NCBI GenBank assembly: GCA_902364065.1 | Contig: CABJCJ010000003.1 | Span: 45,627 to 109,626 of the forward strand | Length of the DNA: 64,000 nt | Direction of reading: 5' to 3' | DNA from: Veillonellaceae bacterium SB90 | GTDB taxonomy: Bacteria > Bacillota > Negativicutes > Selenomonadales > Selenomonadaceae | Shown here: positions 8,204 through 16,890 of the stretch, in pieces | Numbering within the stretch: position 1 is the first letter of the stretch | How the letters are laid out: each line of letters begins with the position of its first letter | Made by a program: the position numbers and the translations under genes | Notes under the pieces: model-generated | Told to the model about the DNA's origin: nothing | Seen by the model: the letters and a program-made list of their open reading frames with translations, nothing else | The model's database searches: none

Positions 8204-9468
8204 TAACCTTTCACCTCAGCACATAGCTTTTCTATAATAGCATCAAAGGAAACCTTCTGCTGTTCGCTCTTTTCCATATCCTTGAGCATCACGCAGGATT
8301 CCTTGACTTCATCTTCACCGATGATCAGCGCAAAGCGGGCATGTGCCTTGTTTGCCTGTTTCATCTGGGCCTTCATGCTGCGGCCGGCATAATCCATGCC
8401 AGCCTTGAGGCCCGCGCGGCGCAGCTCCGTCAGGAGCTTGAAGGCAGGCGCCTTAGCCGCATCGCCGAGTGCCACGACGAATGCATCCGTCTTTTTCGGC
8501 TGCTCGGGAATGAGGCCCTGCTTCTCGAGGGCCAGCAGCACGCGCTCGAGGCCCGTCGCAAAGCCGACGGCCGGCGTCGGCTTGCCGCCGATTTCCTCGA
8601 TGAGGCCGTCGTAGCGTCCGCCGCCGGCGACGGCACTCTGCGCGCCGAGCGGCGCGTACTTGATCTCAAAGGCCGTCTTCGTGTAGTAGTCGAGGCCGCG
8701 CACGAGACGCGGGTCGAGCTCAAACGCAATGCCCGCTTCCGTCAGGTACTCCTGCACCTTGTGGAAGTGCTCCTGGCACTCCTCGCAGAGGCAGTCCGTG
8801 ATCTTCGGAGCGCCTGCCATGAAGGGCTTGTCGGCATCGGCCTTGCAGTCGAGGATGCGCAGCGGACTGCGCTCGAAGCGGTCCTTGCAGTCGTCGCAGA
8901 GATCATCGAGCTTGTCGCGGAAGTAGTCCTGCAGGACCTTGCGGTACGTCGGGCGGCACTTCGGGCAGCCGACGGAGTTGAGACTCAGCTTGAGATCCTT
9001 GAGCCCGAGGGACTGCAGGAAATCCACGGCCAGCATGATGACCTCGGCATCCGTCATCGGATTCTCCTCGCCGAGCGATTCGACGCCGAACTGATGGAAT
9101 TCGCGCATGCGGCCGGCCTGCGGGCGGTCGTAGCGGAACATCGAGCCGATGTAAAAGAGCTTGACGAGCGAGGAATCGCCGTAAAGCTTGTTCTGCAGGT
9201 AGGCGCGCACGGCCGAAGCCGTATTCTCCGGGCGCAGCGTGATGCTGCGTCCGCCGCGGTCCTCAAACGTGTACATTTCCTTGTCGACGACATCGGTACC
9301 TTCGCCGATGCCGCGATGAAACAGCTCCGTATGCTCGAAAAGCGGCGTGCGGATTTCCTCGAATCCATAACGGCCGCAAATCTCACGGATTTTCTGTTCC
9401 ACGTAATTCCATTCGCCGACGGTATCCGGCAGAATGTCCTTTGTTCCCCGAGGGGCATTGGTGAGCAT
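8203..9468 (-). CDS. hisS: Histidyl-tRNA synthetase
   Basis: Class II synthetase charging tRNA(His), 421 residues, standard length. The family start (APRGTKDILP) is present. Motif 2 is seen as FRYDRPQAGRMREFHQFGVE, histidine motif A as LDPRLVRGLDYYTKTAFE near 255-270, and motif 3 as VGFATGLERVLLAL. The C-terminal anticodon-binding domain follows (DAFVVALGD onward). A GGGGGAGAAG site precedes the ATG at 9468. hisS-aspS adjacency is common in Firmicutes. Confidence 0.98.
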   Translation of the reverse strand: MLTNAPRGTKDILPDTVGEWNYVEQKIREICGRYGFEEIRTPLFEHTELFHRGIGEGTDVVDKEMYTFEDRGGRSITLRPENTASAVRAYLQNKLYGDSSLVKLFYIGSMFRYDRPQAGRMREFHQFGVESLGEENPMTDAEVIMLAVDFLQSLGLKDLKLSLNSVGCPKCRPTYRKVLQDYFRDKLDDLCDDCKDRFERSPLRILDCKADADKPFMAGAPKITDCLCEECQEHFHKVQEYLTEAGIAFELDPRLVRGLDYYTKTAFEIKYAPLGAQSAVAGGGRYDGLIEEIGGKPTPAVGFATGLERVLLALEKQGLIPEQPKKTDAFVVALGDAAKAPAFKLLTELRRAGLKAGMDYAGRSMKAQMKQANKAHARFALIIGEDEVKESCVMLKDMEKSEQQKVSFDAIIEKLCAEVKG

Positions 9469-9488
9469 GAGTCTTCTCCCCCTGTTTC

Positions 9489-11000
9489 TTATTTTCCGCA
9501 GGCATCTTCCAGGAGCTGCCTGCGTTTCTCTATGTAAATATCCACATCTCGCAGGTACGTCACGAGGTCCTTCGCATTGAACGAGGACTTCATGCGCTGC
9601 GCGCGGAAATCGACGACCTTCGTCGTGGCCGCCCCGCCGATGCCGAGGATGGTCTGATGCTCCTCCATAATCTGGATGTTGTACATGCCTTCCGCACCCG
9701 GACGGCAGCAGCCCACATTCTCGAGGTCGCCGCTCATGTAGCCCTGGCGGTAAAGGTAATACGGCTTCATGCCGGCAGCTGCCACATAGGACATGGCGAC
9801 TTCCGACATGCGGCGCGTCTCCTCGTCAGACGGCAGCTCCACATGCTGCTCCTCCATGAGGCACTTGAGGCGCGAGCCGCGCTTGAGCGCGAGCGCGTGC
9901 AGCGTGATGTCGTCGGGCTCAAGCGCCACGACCTTCTCCATCGTATCGCGCACATCCTCAGCCGTCTCGCCCGGCAGCCCCAGGATGAGGTCCATGTTGA
10001 TGTGCGGGATGCCCGCTTCGCGCAGGGCATGGAACATCGCGACGACATCTTCGGGCGTGTGCTGGCGGCCGATGCGTTTGAGCGTCCGCAGCTGCATGGT
10101 CTGCGGATTGACGCTGACGCGCGAGACACAGAGCCTCTTCATCGTCTCGATCTTCCCCGGCGTGATGCTGTCGGGACGGCCGGCCTCCACCGTGAACTCC
10201 ACGGTATCGGGTCCATAGAAAGCATTATATACCATCTCGAGCATTTGAGCAAAAAATTCATCGGGCAGGCTCGTCGGCGTGCCACCGCCGACGTAGATAT
10301 TCTGCACGCGGAACCCGTAATACGCGATGGCATCCCGGGCCGCCATAAGATCTTTTGTCAAGACGTTCATGAATTCCTGCAATTTGCTTTCCCTGGGCAG
10401 GATATTCGAGGGGAAGCTGCAGTAGAGGCAGCGCGTCAGGCAGAACGGGATGCCCACGTAGACGCTGACGGTCTTTTCATCGGAAGTCCTGAGGAACGGC
10501 AGCTGGCGGAAGGCCATCGGCGTGATGACGCGGGCCTTCTGTTCGCTGCAGGCATAATCTTCCTGGAGCCTTGCGACGATGGCTTCTTCCGTAAGGCCGC
10601 CGCGAATCCAGCGATGCACGATCTTCGTCGGGCGCACGCCGTGCAGGATGCCCCAGGGAGCTTCCGGCATGCCGAGTTCCTCGCGGAAGATGCGGTAGAG
10701 ATTGAGCTTGATGAGGCGGTTGACGGCCGCCCCCTCGCGCTCGTCAGCCTTGCCCGTGCCACGGCGCACGAAACGGCGCACATGGCCCTTCAAATCGAAG
10801 AGCAGGAGTTCGCTCTCGACCTGCGGCAGCCCCGTCTCCGTATCCGGCAGGCGGCGGTTGACAACGGAGAGCTGTGCGAAGTCCGCCTCGCCGCGCCGGC
10901 CGACGACCTCGACCTTGAAGAGCACGAGCACCTCGCGCACGATCTTGTCCGTGATCTCGCGCTTGTTGTTGAGTGTGAACGAATTAACCCTGAGCGTCAT
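9489..11000 (-). CDS. hemZ: Coproporphyrinogen dehydrogenase HemZ-like radical SAM protein
   Basis: Oxygen-independent coproporphyrinogen III oxidase-like protein of 503 residues, close to B. subtilis HemZ. An N-terminal extension of about 160 residues precedes the radical SAM core. The cluster motif is CLTRCLYC, and the HemN-like GGGTPTSL and NMDLILGLPGE motifs follow. The start (MTLRVNSFTL, ATG at 11000) overlaps the end of fur by 17 bases, so translation is probably coupled. True HemN/HemZ activity versus a HemW-like role cannot be decided from sequence. Pairing with fur suggests a link between iron status and heme-type chemistry. Confidence 0.9.
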   Translation of the reverse strand: MTLRVNSFTLNNKREITDKIVREVLVLFKVEVVGRRGEADFAQLSVVNRRLPDTETGLPQVESELLLFDLKGHVRRFVRRGTGKADEREGAAVNRLIKLNLYRIFREELGMPEAPWGILHGVRPTKIVHRWIRGGLTEEAIVARLQEDYACSEQKARVITPMAFRQLPFLRTSDEKTVSVYVGIPFCLTRCLYCSFPSNILPRESKLQEFMNVLTKDLMAARDAIAYYGFRVQNIYVGGGTPTSLPDEFFAQMLEMVYNAFYGPDTVEFTVEAGRPDSITPGKIETMKRLCVSRVSVNPQTMQLRTLKRIGRQHTPEDVVAMFHALREAGIPHINMDLILGLPGETAEDVRDTMEKVVALEPDDITLHALALKRGSRLKCLMEEQHVELPSDEETRRMSEVAMSYVAAAGMKPYYLYRQGYMSGDLENVGCCRPGAEGMYNIQIMEEHQTILGIGGAATTKVVDFRAQRMKSSFNAKDLVTYLRDVDIYIEKRRQLLEDACGK

Positions 11001-11442
11001 CCTGACACTCCTTGCAGAGGCCGAAGAACTTGACCTGATGATCGGAAATCTTGAAGCCGGATTTCTCCTGGATATCCTGCTCCAGCGGCTCCAGCAGATC
11101 GTCTTCGAACTCAATGACCTTGCCGCACTTCGTGCAGATCAGATGATGGTGATGGTGCTGCGACGGGTCCGTCGTATTGACCTCGTAGCGGCTGCAGCCG
11201 TCGCCGAACTCCATCTTCTGCAGGATGCCGAGATCCGACAGCAGTTCCAGGCTGCGGTACACCGTCGCCAGGCCGATTTCCGACTTGTTGTCGCGCAGGA
11301 TTCCGTGCACATCTTCTGCGCTCAGGTGTTCGCCCGGGTGATCAAGAAAAATCTGCAGCACGACCTGGCGCTGCGGCGTCATCTTATGCTGGCGTTCCTG
11401 CAGTTTCCGTTTTAAATCTTCCATGGTAAATGTACGTGGCAT
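10984..11442 (-). CDS. fur: Fur family ferric uptake regulator
   Basis: Iron-dependent repressor of 152 residues. The winged helix lies in residues 10-85 (MTPQRQVVLQIFLDHPGEHLSAEDV in part, GLATVYRSLELL). The metal-binding HHHHH run comes next, with a CTKC...CKEC structural zinc site in the dimerisation domain. FGDGCSRYEV and FEDDLLEPLE resemble B. subtilis Fur more than PerR or Zur. The start at 11442 (MPRTFTMEDL) has a GAGGAT site 8 bases upstream. A Fur-box-like sequence lies before feoA (59250-59268), a plausible target. First gene of fur-hemZ-hisS-aspS. Confidence 0.92.
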   Translation of the reverse strand: MPRTFTMEDLKRKLQERQHKMTPQRQVVLQIFLDHPGEHLSAEDVHGILRDNKSEIGLATVYRSLELLSDLGILQKMEFGDGCSRYEVNTTDPSQHHHHHLICTKCGKVIEFEDDLLEPLEQDIQEKSGFKISDHQVKFFGLCKECQDDAQG

Positions 11443-11473
11443 AGTAAGATCCTCTTTCCTCAATGATTTTATT

Positions 11474-11501
11474 GATTATCGATTATAAGTTGATTATAAA
11501 T
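11474..11501. promoter_or_regulatory. AT-rich GATTAT direct repeats in the fur leader
   Basis: Three GATTAT units (11474-11479, 11481-11486, 11492-11497) lie between the fur promoter and the ribosome binding site. They resemble half-sites of Fur-type operators and may serve autoregulation. This is inference from position and composition only. Confidence 0.4.
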
Positions 11502-11518
11502 AAGCATCAAATGTATTC

Positions 11519-11547
11519 ATTATAACAAAACCGAAGAGAAAATACAA
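11519..11547 (-). promoter_or_regulatory. Promoter of the fur operon
   Basis: On the minus strand TTGTAT (11542-11547) and TATAAT (11519-11524) are exactly 17 bases apart, about 80 bases before the fur start. Confidence 0.75.
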
Positions 11548-11561
11548 TCAAGGGTGCGCGC

Positions 11562-13784
11562 TCAGTTCGAGGCATTGCGGCCCATGGCGCGCGTGACACT
11601 GTAGACATTCTTGAGACGGCGCATCTTCGTCATGATCTGGGCGACCTGCGAGGCGCTCTTGACATCGATGCCCATGACGACCGTCGATGTCTTGTTGTTG
11701 CGGTTCGGGTTCGCATTGACGCTGCGGATGTTGAGCTTCATCTCCGACGGCACGGCCAGAAGTTCCGCGAGCGCACCGCTCTTGTCGTTGCAGACGATCT
11801 CGATCTCAACCGTGTAATCCTTGTCGAGGCCGATATCCCAGCTGACCTCGATGAGGCGCGAGAGATTGTTGTCGCGCAGGACGTTCGGGCAGTCGGCGCG
11901 GTGTACGGAGACGCCGCGGCCGCGCGTGATGAAGCCGACGATCTGATCGCCCGGGATCGGGTTGCAGCAGCGCGCGAGGCGCACGAGGAGGCCACTTTCG
12001 CCCTCGACGAGCACGCCGTGGCTCGAACGGCTGCGCTTGCCGTTGTGCTGCGGGGTCTTGAGCTCCGAGAGCATCTTCGAGACATCGGGCGGCGTCGCTT
12101 CCTTGAGATCCTTTTTGTAGAGCTCAATGAGCTTCGTCATGACGCTGCGCACCGTCAGCCCGCCGAAGCCGAGCGCGGCCAAAAGGTCATCCTCACTCTG
12201 GATGTTGAGCTTGTCGGCCACCTGCTGCAGGCGGCCTTCCTTCAGGAGCTGCTTCGGCGCATAGCCGAGATGCTTGGCCTCCTCCTTGATGAGCTCGAAG
12301 CCGCGCTCAATGTTCTCCTCGCGCTTCTCCTTCTTGAACCACGAGCGGATCTTGCTGCGCGTCTCCGAGGAAGCGACGATGTTGAGCCAGTCGCGGCTCG
12401 GGCCGTTGTTGGCCTTGTTCGTGATGACCGAGACAATATCGCCGTTCTTGAGCTTGTACTCAAGCGGCACGAGCTTGCCGTTGACCTTGGCGCCGACGCA
12501 GTGATGGCCGACTTCCGTGTGGATGCGGTAGGCAAAGTCAATCGGGATGGAGCCCTTCGGCAGATCGACGACATCGCCCTTCGGCGTGAAGACGAAGACC
12601 TCGTCGGAGAAGATATCGACCTTGAGGGCCTCGAAGTATTCCTTCGGGTCGCTGAGCTCCTGCTGCAGGCTGACCATCTGGCGCAGCCAGCTCATCTTCT
12701 GGTCGACGGCGCCCGTCGCCTTGGCGCCCTTGCCGGCTTCCTTGTACTTCCAGTGCGCCGCGACACCGTACTCCGACACCTGATGCATCGCGAACGTGCG
12801 GATCTGGATCTCAAGCGGATAGCCGCGCGTCATGACCGTCGTGTGCAGCGACTGATAGCCGTTCGATTTCGGCATGGCGATGTAATCCTTGAAGCGGCCC
12901 GGGATCGGCTTCCACATCGCATGGATGACGCCGAGCACGCCGTAGCAGTCCTTGACGGAATCGACGAGCACGCGCACGGCTGAAAGATCGTAGATCTCGC
13001 TGAGGTCCTTGTTGTCGCGCTTCATCTTCTTGTAGATGCTGTAGAAATGCTTGGCGCGGCCGCTGATGTCGGCCTTAATGTGCGCTTCCTCGAGCTTTTC
13101 CTGGATCTGCCGGATGGACGTCTCGATGAAGGACTGGCGCTCCTTGCGCTTCTGCTTGACGTTCTCGACAAGGTCGTAGTAGATCTCCGGCTCAAGGTAG
13201 CGCAGGCAGAGGTCCTCGAGCTCCCACTTGATGCTTGAGATGCCAAGGCGGTTCGCGAGCGGCGCGTAGATCTCAATCGTCTCGCGCGCGATGCGCTTCT
13301 GCTTGTCCTCGCGCATGTACTTGAGCGTGCGCATGTTGTGCAGGCGGTCCGCCAGCTTGATCATGATGACGCGGATGTCCTTGGCCATCGCGAGAAACAT
13401 CTTGCGGTAGCTCTCGAGCTGGGCCTCTTCCTTCGATTTGTACTGCAGGCGGCCGAGCTTGGTCACGCCGTCGATGAGCATGGCCACTTCCTCGCCGAAG
13501 AGCTCCTTCATCTGGTCGAGCGTGTACGTCGTATCCTCGACGACATCGTGCAGGAGTGCCGCGCTGATGGTCACATCGTCGAGATGCAGCTCCGTCAGGA
13601 TTTCCGCGACATGCAGCGGATGGATGATATAGGCTTCGCCCGAAACGCGCGTCTGCCCCTGATGGGCCTTCTGCGCGATCTCATAGGCCCTGCGGATGAG
13701 ATCGAGATTGGCCTTCGGCGAATACGCCCTGACGTTATCGATGATGGTGTCGATCGTCACCGGTTCTTTATCTTTATCGTTCAT
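11562..13784 (-). CDS. rel: Bifunctional (p)ppGpp synthetase/hydrolase, RelA/SpoT family
   Basis: Makes and degrades (p)ppGpp in the stringent response; about 740 residues, the usual Rel length. The HD hydrolase domain carries the HDVVEDT motif (about 84-90). The synthetase domain carries GRFKDYIAMPKSNGYQSLHT (about 300-320), followed by the TGS domain beginning at FTPKGDVVDLPKG. A zinc-finger/ACT region closes the protein. An intact HD motif suggests active hydrolase. ATG at 13784 is chosen because a GAGGAG site lies 9 bases upstream; the TTG three codons earlier sits on top of that site. Transcribed with recJ, 36 bases upstream. Confidence 0.97.
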   Translation of the reverse strand: MNDKDKEPVTIDTIIDNVRAYSPKANLDLIRRAYEIAQKAHQGQTRVSGEAYIIHPLHVAEILTELHLDDVTISAALLHDVVEDTTYTLDQMKELFGEEVAMLIDGVTKLGRLQYKSKEEAQLESYRKMFLAMAKDIRVIMIKLADRLHNMRTLKYMREDKQKRIARETIEIYAPLANRLGISSIKWELEDLCLRYLEPEIYYDLVENVKQKRKERQSFIETSIRQIQEKLEEAHIKADISGRAKHFYSIYKKMKRDNKDLSEIYDLSAVRVLVDSVKDCYGVLGVIHAMWKPIPGRFKDYIAMPKSNGYQSLHTTVMTRGYPLEIQIRTFAMHQVSEYGVAAHWKYKEAGKGAKATGAVDQKMSWLRQMVSLQQELSDPKEYFEALKVDIFSDEVFVFTPKGDVVDLPKGSIPIDFAYRIHTEVGHHCVGAKVNGKLVPLEYKLKNGDIVSVITNKANNGPSRDWLNIVASSETRSKIRSWFKKEKREENIERGFELIKEEAKHLGYAPKQLLKEGRLQQVADKLNIQSEDDLLAALGFGGLTVRSVMTKLIELYKKDLKEATPPDVSKMLSELKTPQHNGKRSRSSHGVLVEGESGLLVRLARCCNPIPGDQIVGFITRGRGVSVHRADCPNVLRDNNLSRLIEVSWDIGLDKDYTVEIEIVCNDKSGALAELLAVPSEMKLNIRSVNANPNRNNKTSTVVMGIDVKSASQVAQIMTKMRRLKNVYSVTRAMGRNASN

Positions 13785-13820
13785 ACGTCCCAACTCCTCA
13801 TTGACGTGATGCTTCTTCTC

Positions 13821-15812
13821 TCAGCGATCCTCAAGGCCCCGCCCCTCCGCATAGCGGCGGAACGTCGGCGAGGCGGCAAGATCCATTTTCCCGGACGGCG
13901 GCGGCAGGTAGTAGCCCGTCTCCTCGAGGTTCTCGCGCACAAGCCCGAGTTCCTGGAAGACGCGCAGGCCCATCGCCATGGTGAAATACGCCATGGGCCG
14001 CATGAGGCGGTTGCAGGCCTCCGTGAGACCGGCCGCCGTAAACGGGATGCTGCCCCTCTGCTGCTGGATGCCATACAGGAAGCGGTAGATATCCCGCAGC
14101 GTCTCCTTCCCCGGGAAGACCCTGCCGGACGCAGCGGGGCTGAGCTCCTCCACGAAGCACTGCACGCTGCGATTGCCGTTCCATTCATTGATGGCGGGCG
14201 CATAGACGAGGTCGCAGGGCTCCGCATTGACGACGCCCGCGAGCTCCGCCCGGTTCCACATGAGCCCCGTCACGCGGTGCTCGCGCGTGCCGAGCTGGAA
14301 GCGCAGGTGATTGCGCTCCCGCCCGATGGCCACGGCCTCTTCCGCGCGCACATCGCGGCAGCCGAAGAGCGGCTTCGGGTTGCCCATGCCGTATGGCTCG
14401 AGCTTCTCGAGCTCCTCCACCATCGGGATCGTGATGGCCTCAGGCGCCAGTTCAAATTCGACGGCGACCTTCGGCTGGTAATCGTCGGCCGTGAGATGCG
14501 CAGCCGCATAGGCACCAAAGGCCTCGCGGAAGGCCGGCAGTTCGCTTTCCTTGAGGGAAAGCCCCGCCGCCATCTCGTGGCCGCCGAACTGCAGCAGGTG
14601 CTCCCGGCAGGCGCGCAGGGCCTCAACCATGTGCAGCCCCTTGATGCTGCGGCACGAGCCCTTGCAGACGCCATCGCCCTGGATGGTCAGCACGATGGCG
14701 GGCTTGTAGTACTTGTCGACGAGGCGCGAGGCCGCGATGCCGATGACGCCGGGGTTCCACCCCCTGCCCGCCACGACGAGGGCCGGCAGTGAGAAGGGCT
14801 CCTCCGGCGCAAGCTTCTCCTCCGCCTTCTGCACGATGCCGCGCTCAAGCTCCTGGCGTTCCCGGTTCAGAAGATCGAGTTCTTCTGCGATTGGCGCCGC
14901 TTCCTCGCGGCTCCCGGCTGTCAGGAGTTTCACGCCCTGGCGGGCCGAGCGGATGCGCCCGGCTGCGTTGAGGCGCGGTGCGAGCATGAAGCCGACATGG
15001 CCGGCGTTCAGGTGCTTGCCCGTGAGATTCGCAACCTCGAGCAGCGCGGCAAGCCCCGGCAGCGGCTCCTCCTCCATGCGGCGGAGGCCCTCCTTGACAA
15101 TGCGGCGGTTCTCGCCGCGCAGGGAGACGAGATCGGCGACCGTGCCGAGCGCCGCGAGCTCGATGCCCCTCGCATCGCCATGCCCCCCGCGTCTCTGCCA
15201 GAGAGCCTGGCAGAGCTTGAAGGCCACGCCGACGCCCGCGAGCTCCTTGTCGGGATACGGACAGTCCGCACGGTGCGGGTTGAGGACAGCCACGGCCGGC
15301 GGGAGCTGCGCCCCCGGCAGATGATGATCCGTCACGATGATGTCGAGCCTGCCCTGCATGGCCCCGACATCTTCGACCGAGGCGATGCCGCAGTCCACCG
15401 TCACCAGAAGATCCGTCTTCCCCGCGAGCGCTTCGAGTGCCTGCCGGTTGAGGCCGTAGCCCTCCGTCAGGCGGTCCGGTATGTAAAAGTCGACCCGCGC
15501 ACCCATGGCACGCAGATTCAGCAGCATCAGCGACGTCGCCGTCATGCCGTCGACATCGTAATCGCCGTATACCGTGATGTGCTGCCCTTTATCCATTGCC
15601 TGCGTGAGGCGGGCGACGGCGCTCTCCATATCCTTCATGAGGAACGGATCTTCAAAGGGCTGCGCCTCAGGGTGCAGGAAAGCCTCCGCCTCCTTCGCAT
15701 CCCGTATGCCGCGATGCCAGAGGATCGTCGCCATCATCTCATCCTGCCCGATGGCCCTGGCGAACGAACCGAGATCCGGTATCGGCTCGTACATGTTCCA
15801 CTGCTTGATCAT
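13821..15812 (-). CDS. recJ: Single-stranded-DNA-specific exonuclease RecJ
   Basis: 5'-to-3' ssDNA exonuclease of DNA repair, 663 residues. DHH phosphoesterase motifs are clear: YGDYDVDGMTA near residue 80, VDCGI, VTDHHLPG near 162-169 and the GVGVAFKL segment. DHHA1 follows with the GGHEMAAGLSL motif around 408-418. The OB-fold and a C-terminal domain of about 100 residues complete the protein. recJ followed by rel is a common Firmicute arrangement. No convincing promoter was found in the roughly 90 bases upstream. Confidence 0.96.
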   Translation of the reverse strand: MIKQWNMYEPIPDLGSFARAIGQDEMMATILWHRGIRDAKEAEAFLHPEAQPFEDPFLMKDMESAVARLTQAMDKGQHITVYGDYDVDGMTATSLMLLNLRAMGARVDFYIPDRLTEGYGLNRQALEALAGKTDLLVTVDCGIASVEDVGAMQGRLDIIVTDHHLPGAQLPPAVAVLNPHRADCPYPDKELAGVGVAFKLCQALWQRRGGHGDARGIELAALGTVADLVSLRGENRRIVKEGLRRMEEEPLPGLAALLEVANLTGKHLNAGHVGFMLAPRLNAAGRIRSARQGVKLLTAGSREEAAPIAEELDLLNRERQELERGIVQKAEEKLAPEEPFSLPALVVAGRGWNPGVIGIAASRLVDKYYKPAIVLTIQGDGVCKGSCRSIKGLHMVEALRACREHLLQFGGHEMAAGLSLKESELPAFREAFGAYAAAHLTADDYQPKVAVEFELAPEAITIPMVEELEKLEPYGMGNPKPLFGCRDVRAEEAVAIGRERNHLRFQLGTREHRVTGLMWNRAELAGVVNAEPCDLVYAPAINEWNGNRSVQCFVEELSPAASGRVFPGKETLRDIYRFLYGIQQQRGSIPFTAAGLTEACNRLMRPMAYFTMAMGLRVFQELGLVRENLEETGYYLPPPSGKMDLAASPTFRRYAEGRGLEDR

Positions 15813-15896
15813 AAAAACTCCCGTTACGATACATTCTTTATCTTTATGGTATTCGCTGTATCCATGTAAAATCCTATCAGTCCCATCAATATTAGC

Positions 15897-15931
15897 ACAA
15901 AAAAAGAAGCCTGTCTAACAGAACAGGCTTC
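15897..15931 (-). terminator. Rho-independent terminator after secF
   Basis: GAAGCCTGT (15906-15914) pairs with ACAGGCTTC (15923-15931) around an 8-base loop, and the minus strand continues in a run of seven T. It ends the long pncB-to-secF operon. Confidence 0.9.
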
Positions 15932-15972
15932 CAGGTGACAATCTTATCGCCTCAGGCATCTTCGCCAGGCAT

Positions 15973-16890
15973 TTATTTGGCCGGTGCGGCCTTCGGCTGA
16001 TGGCGTTTGCCCTCCGACCAGTTGCGGAACACGATCCAGAGCGGGCTCGCGATGAAGATCGACGAGTAGCAGCCAACGCTGAAGCCGACGAGCAGCGCGA
16101 AGGCAAAATCCTTCGTCGTATCGCCACCGAAGAAGTAGAGCGCAGCCGTCGTGAAGAGGACCGTGAAGACCGTGTAGAGAGAACGCGTCAACGTCTGATA
16201 GATACTGCGGTTGACGAGTTCGTTGACATCGCCGCCGCGGCGGAAATGCAGCTTGAGATTCTCGCGGATACGGTCGAAGATGACGATTGTATCGTTGATG
16301 GAATAACCGACAATCGTCAGGAGGGCCGCGATGAACGACGAATCAATCTGGCGCTGCGTCAGCGAGAACACCGCGAGCACGATGAGAATATCGTGGATGA
16401 GGGCGAGCACGGCCGCAATGCCGAAGCGCAGCTCAAAGCGGTACGCCACGTAGAGGATGATGAGTACCCACGAGACGAGCAGGGCCAGCAGCGCATTCGT
16501 GATGAGCTCACCGCCGATCGTCGCGCCGACCTTCTCCTCGCGCAGCACCTGGTAGTCGCCGACATCGCTCTTGAGCGTCGCCATGACTTCCTTGCGCTGA
16601 TCCTCCTCGAGGTCCTTCGTGCGGATCATGACATTCTCCGACTCGTGGACATCGGACTGCGCACCCGAGAGCTGGATGGTCGCATCGTCGAGATCGTACT
16701 TGCCAAGGCTCGTGCGGATGTCGGAGATGGCGACCGGCTGGTTGAACTTGAGATCGATGATGGTACCGCCCGTGAAGTCGATACCGAAATTGAAGCCGCG
16801 GACTGCCATGCAGATGAGTCCGGGGATGATGATCAGGGCGGAAATCAGGAACCAGATTTTCCGATGACCTGCTATATCGAATTTAGGCAT
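15973..16890 (-). CDS. secF: Protein translocase subunit SecF
   Basis: Inner-membrane partner of SecD that uses the proton-motive force to aid Sec export; 305 residues. One membrane segment precedes the periplasmic domain, which begins with the FNFGIDFTGGT family motif near residue 30. Five hydrophobic segments follow, including the conserved TIVGYSINDTIVIFDRIREN block around 200-220. The start overlaps secD by 8 bases. The protein ends in a short basic, proline/alanine-rich tail. Confidence 0.97.
   Translation of the reverse strand: MPKFDIAGHRKIWFLISALIIIPGLICMAVRGFNFGIDFTGGTIIDLKFNQPVAISDIRTSLGKYDLDDATIQLSGAQSDVHESENVMIRTKDLEEDQRKEVMATLKSDVGDYQVLREEKVGATIGGELITNALLALLVSWVLIILYVAYRFELRFGIAAVLALIHDILIVLAVFSLTQRQIDSSFIAALLTIVGYSINDTIVIFDRIRENLKLHFRRGGDVNELVNRSIYQTLTRSLYTVFTVLFTTAALYFFGGDTTKDFAFALLVGFSVGCYSSIFIASPLWIVFRNWSEGKRHQPKAAPAK

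Noticed and set aside
9469..9488. T-box leader before hisS or aspS
   Set aside because: hisS is separated from hemZ by 20 bases and aspS overlaps hisS, so there is no room for a T-box.
11474..11501. CRISPR-like short repeat array
   Set aside because: Three 6-base units within 24 bases, with spacers of 1-5 bases and no cas genes; this is an AT-rich regulatory leader. No CRISPR array was found elsewhere in the window.
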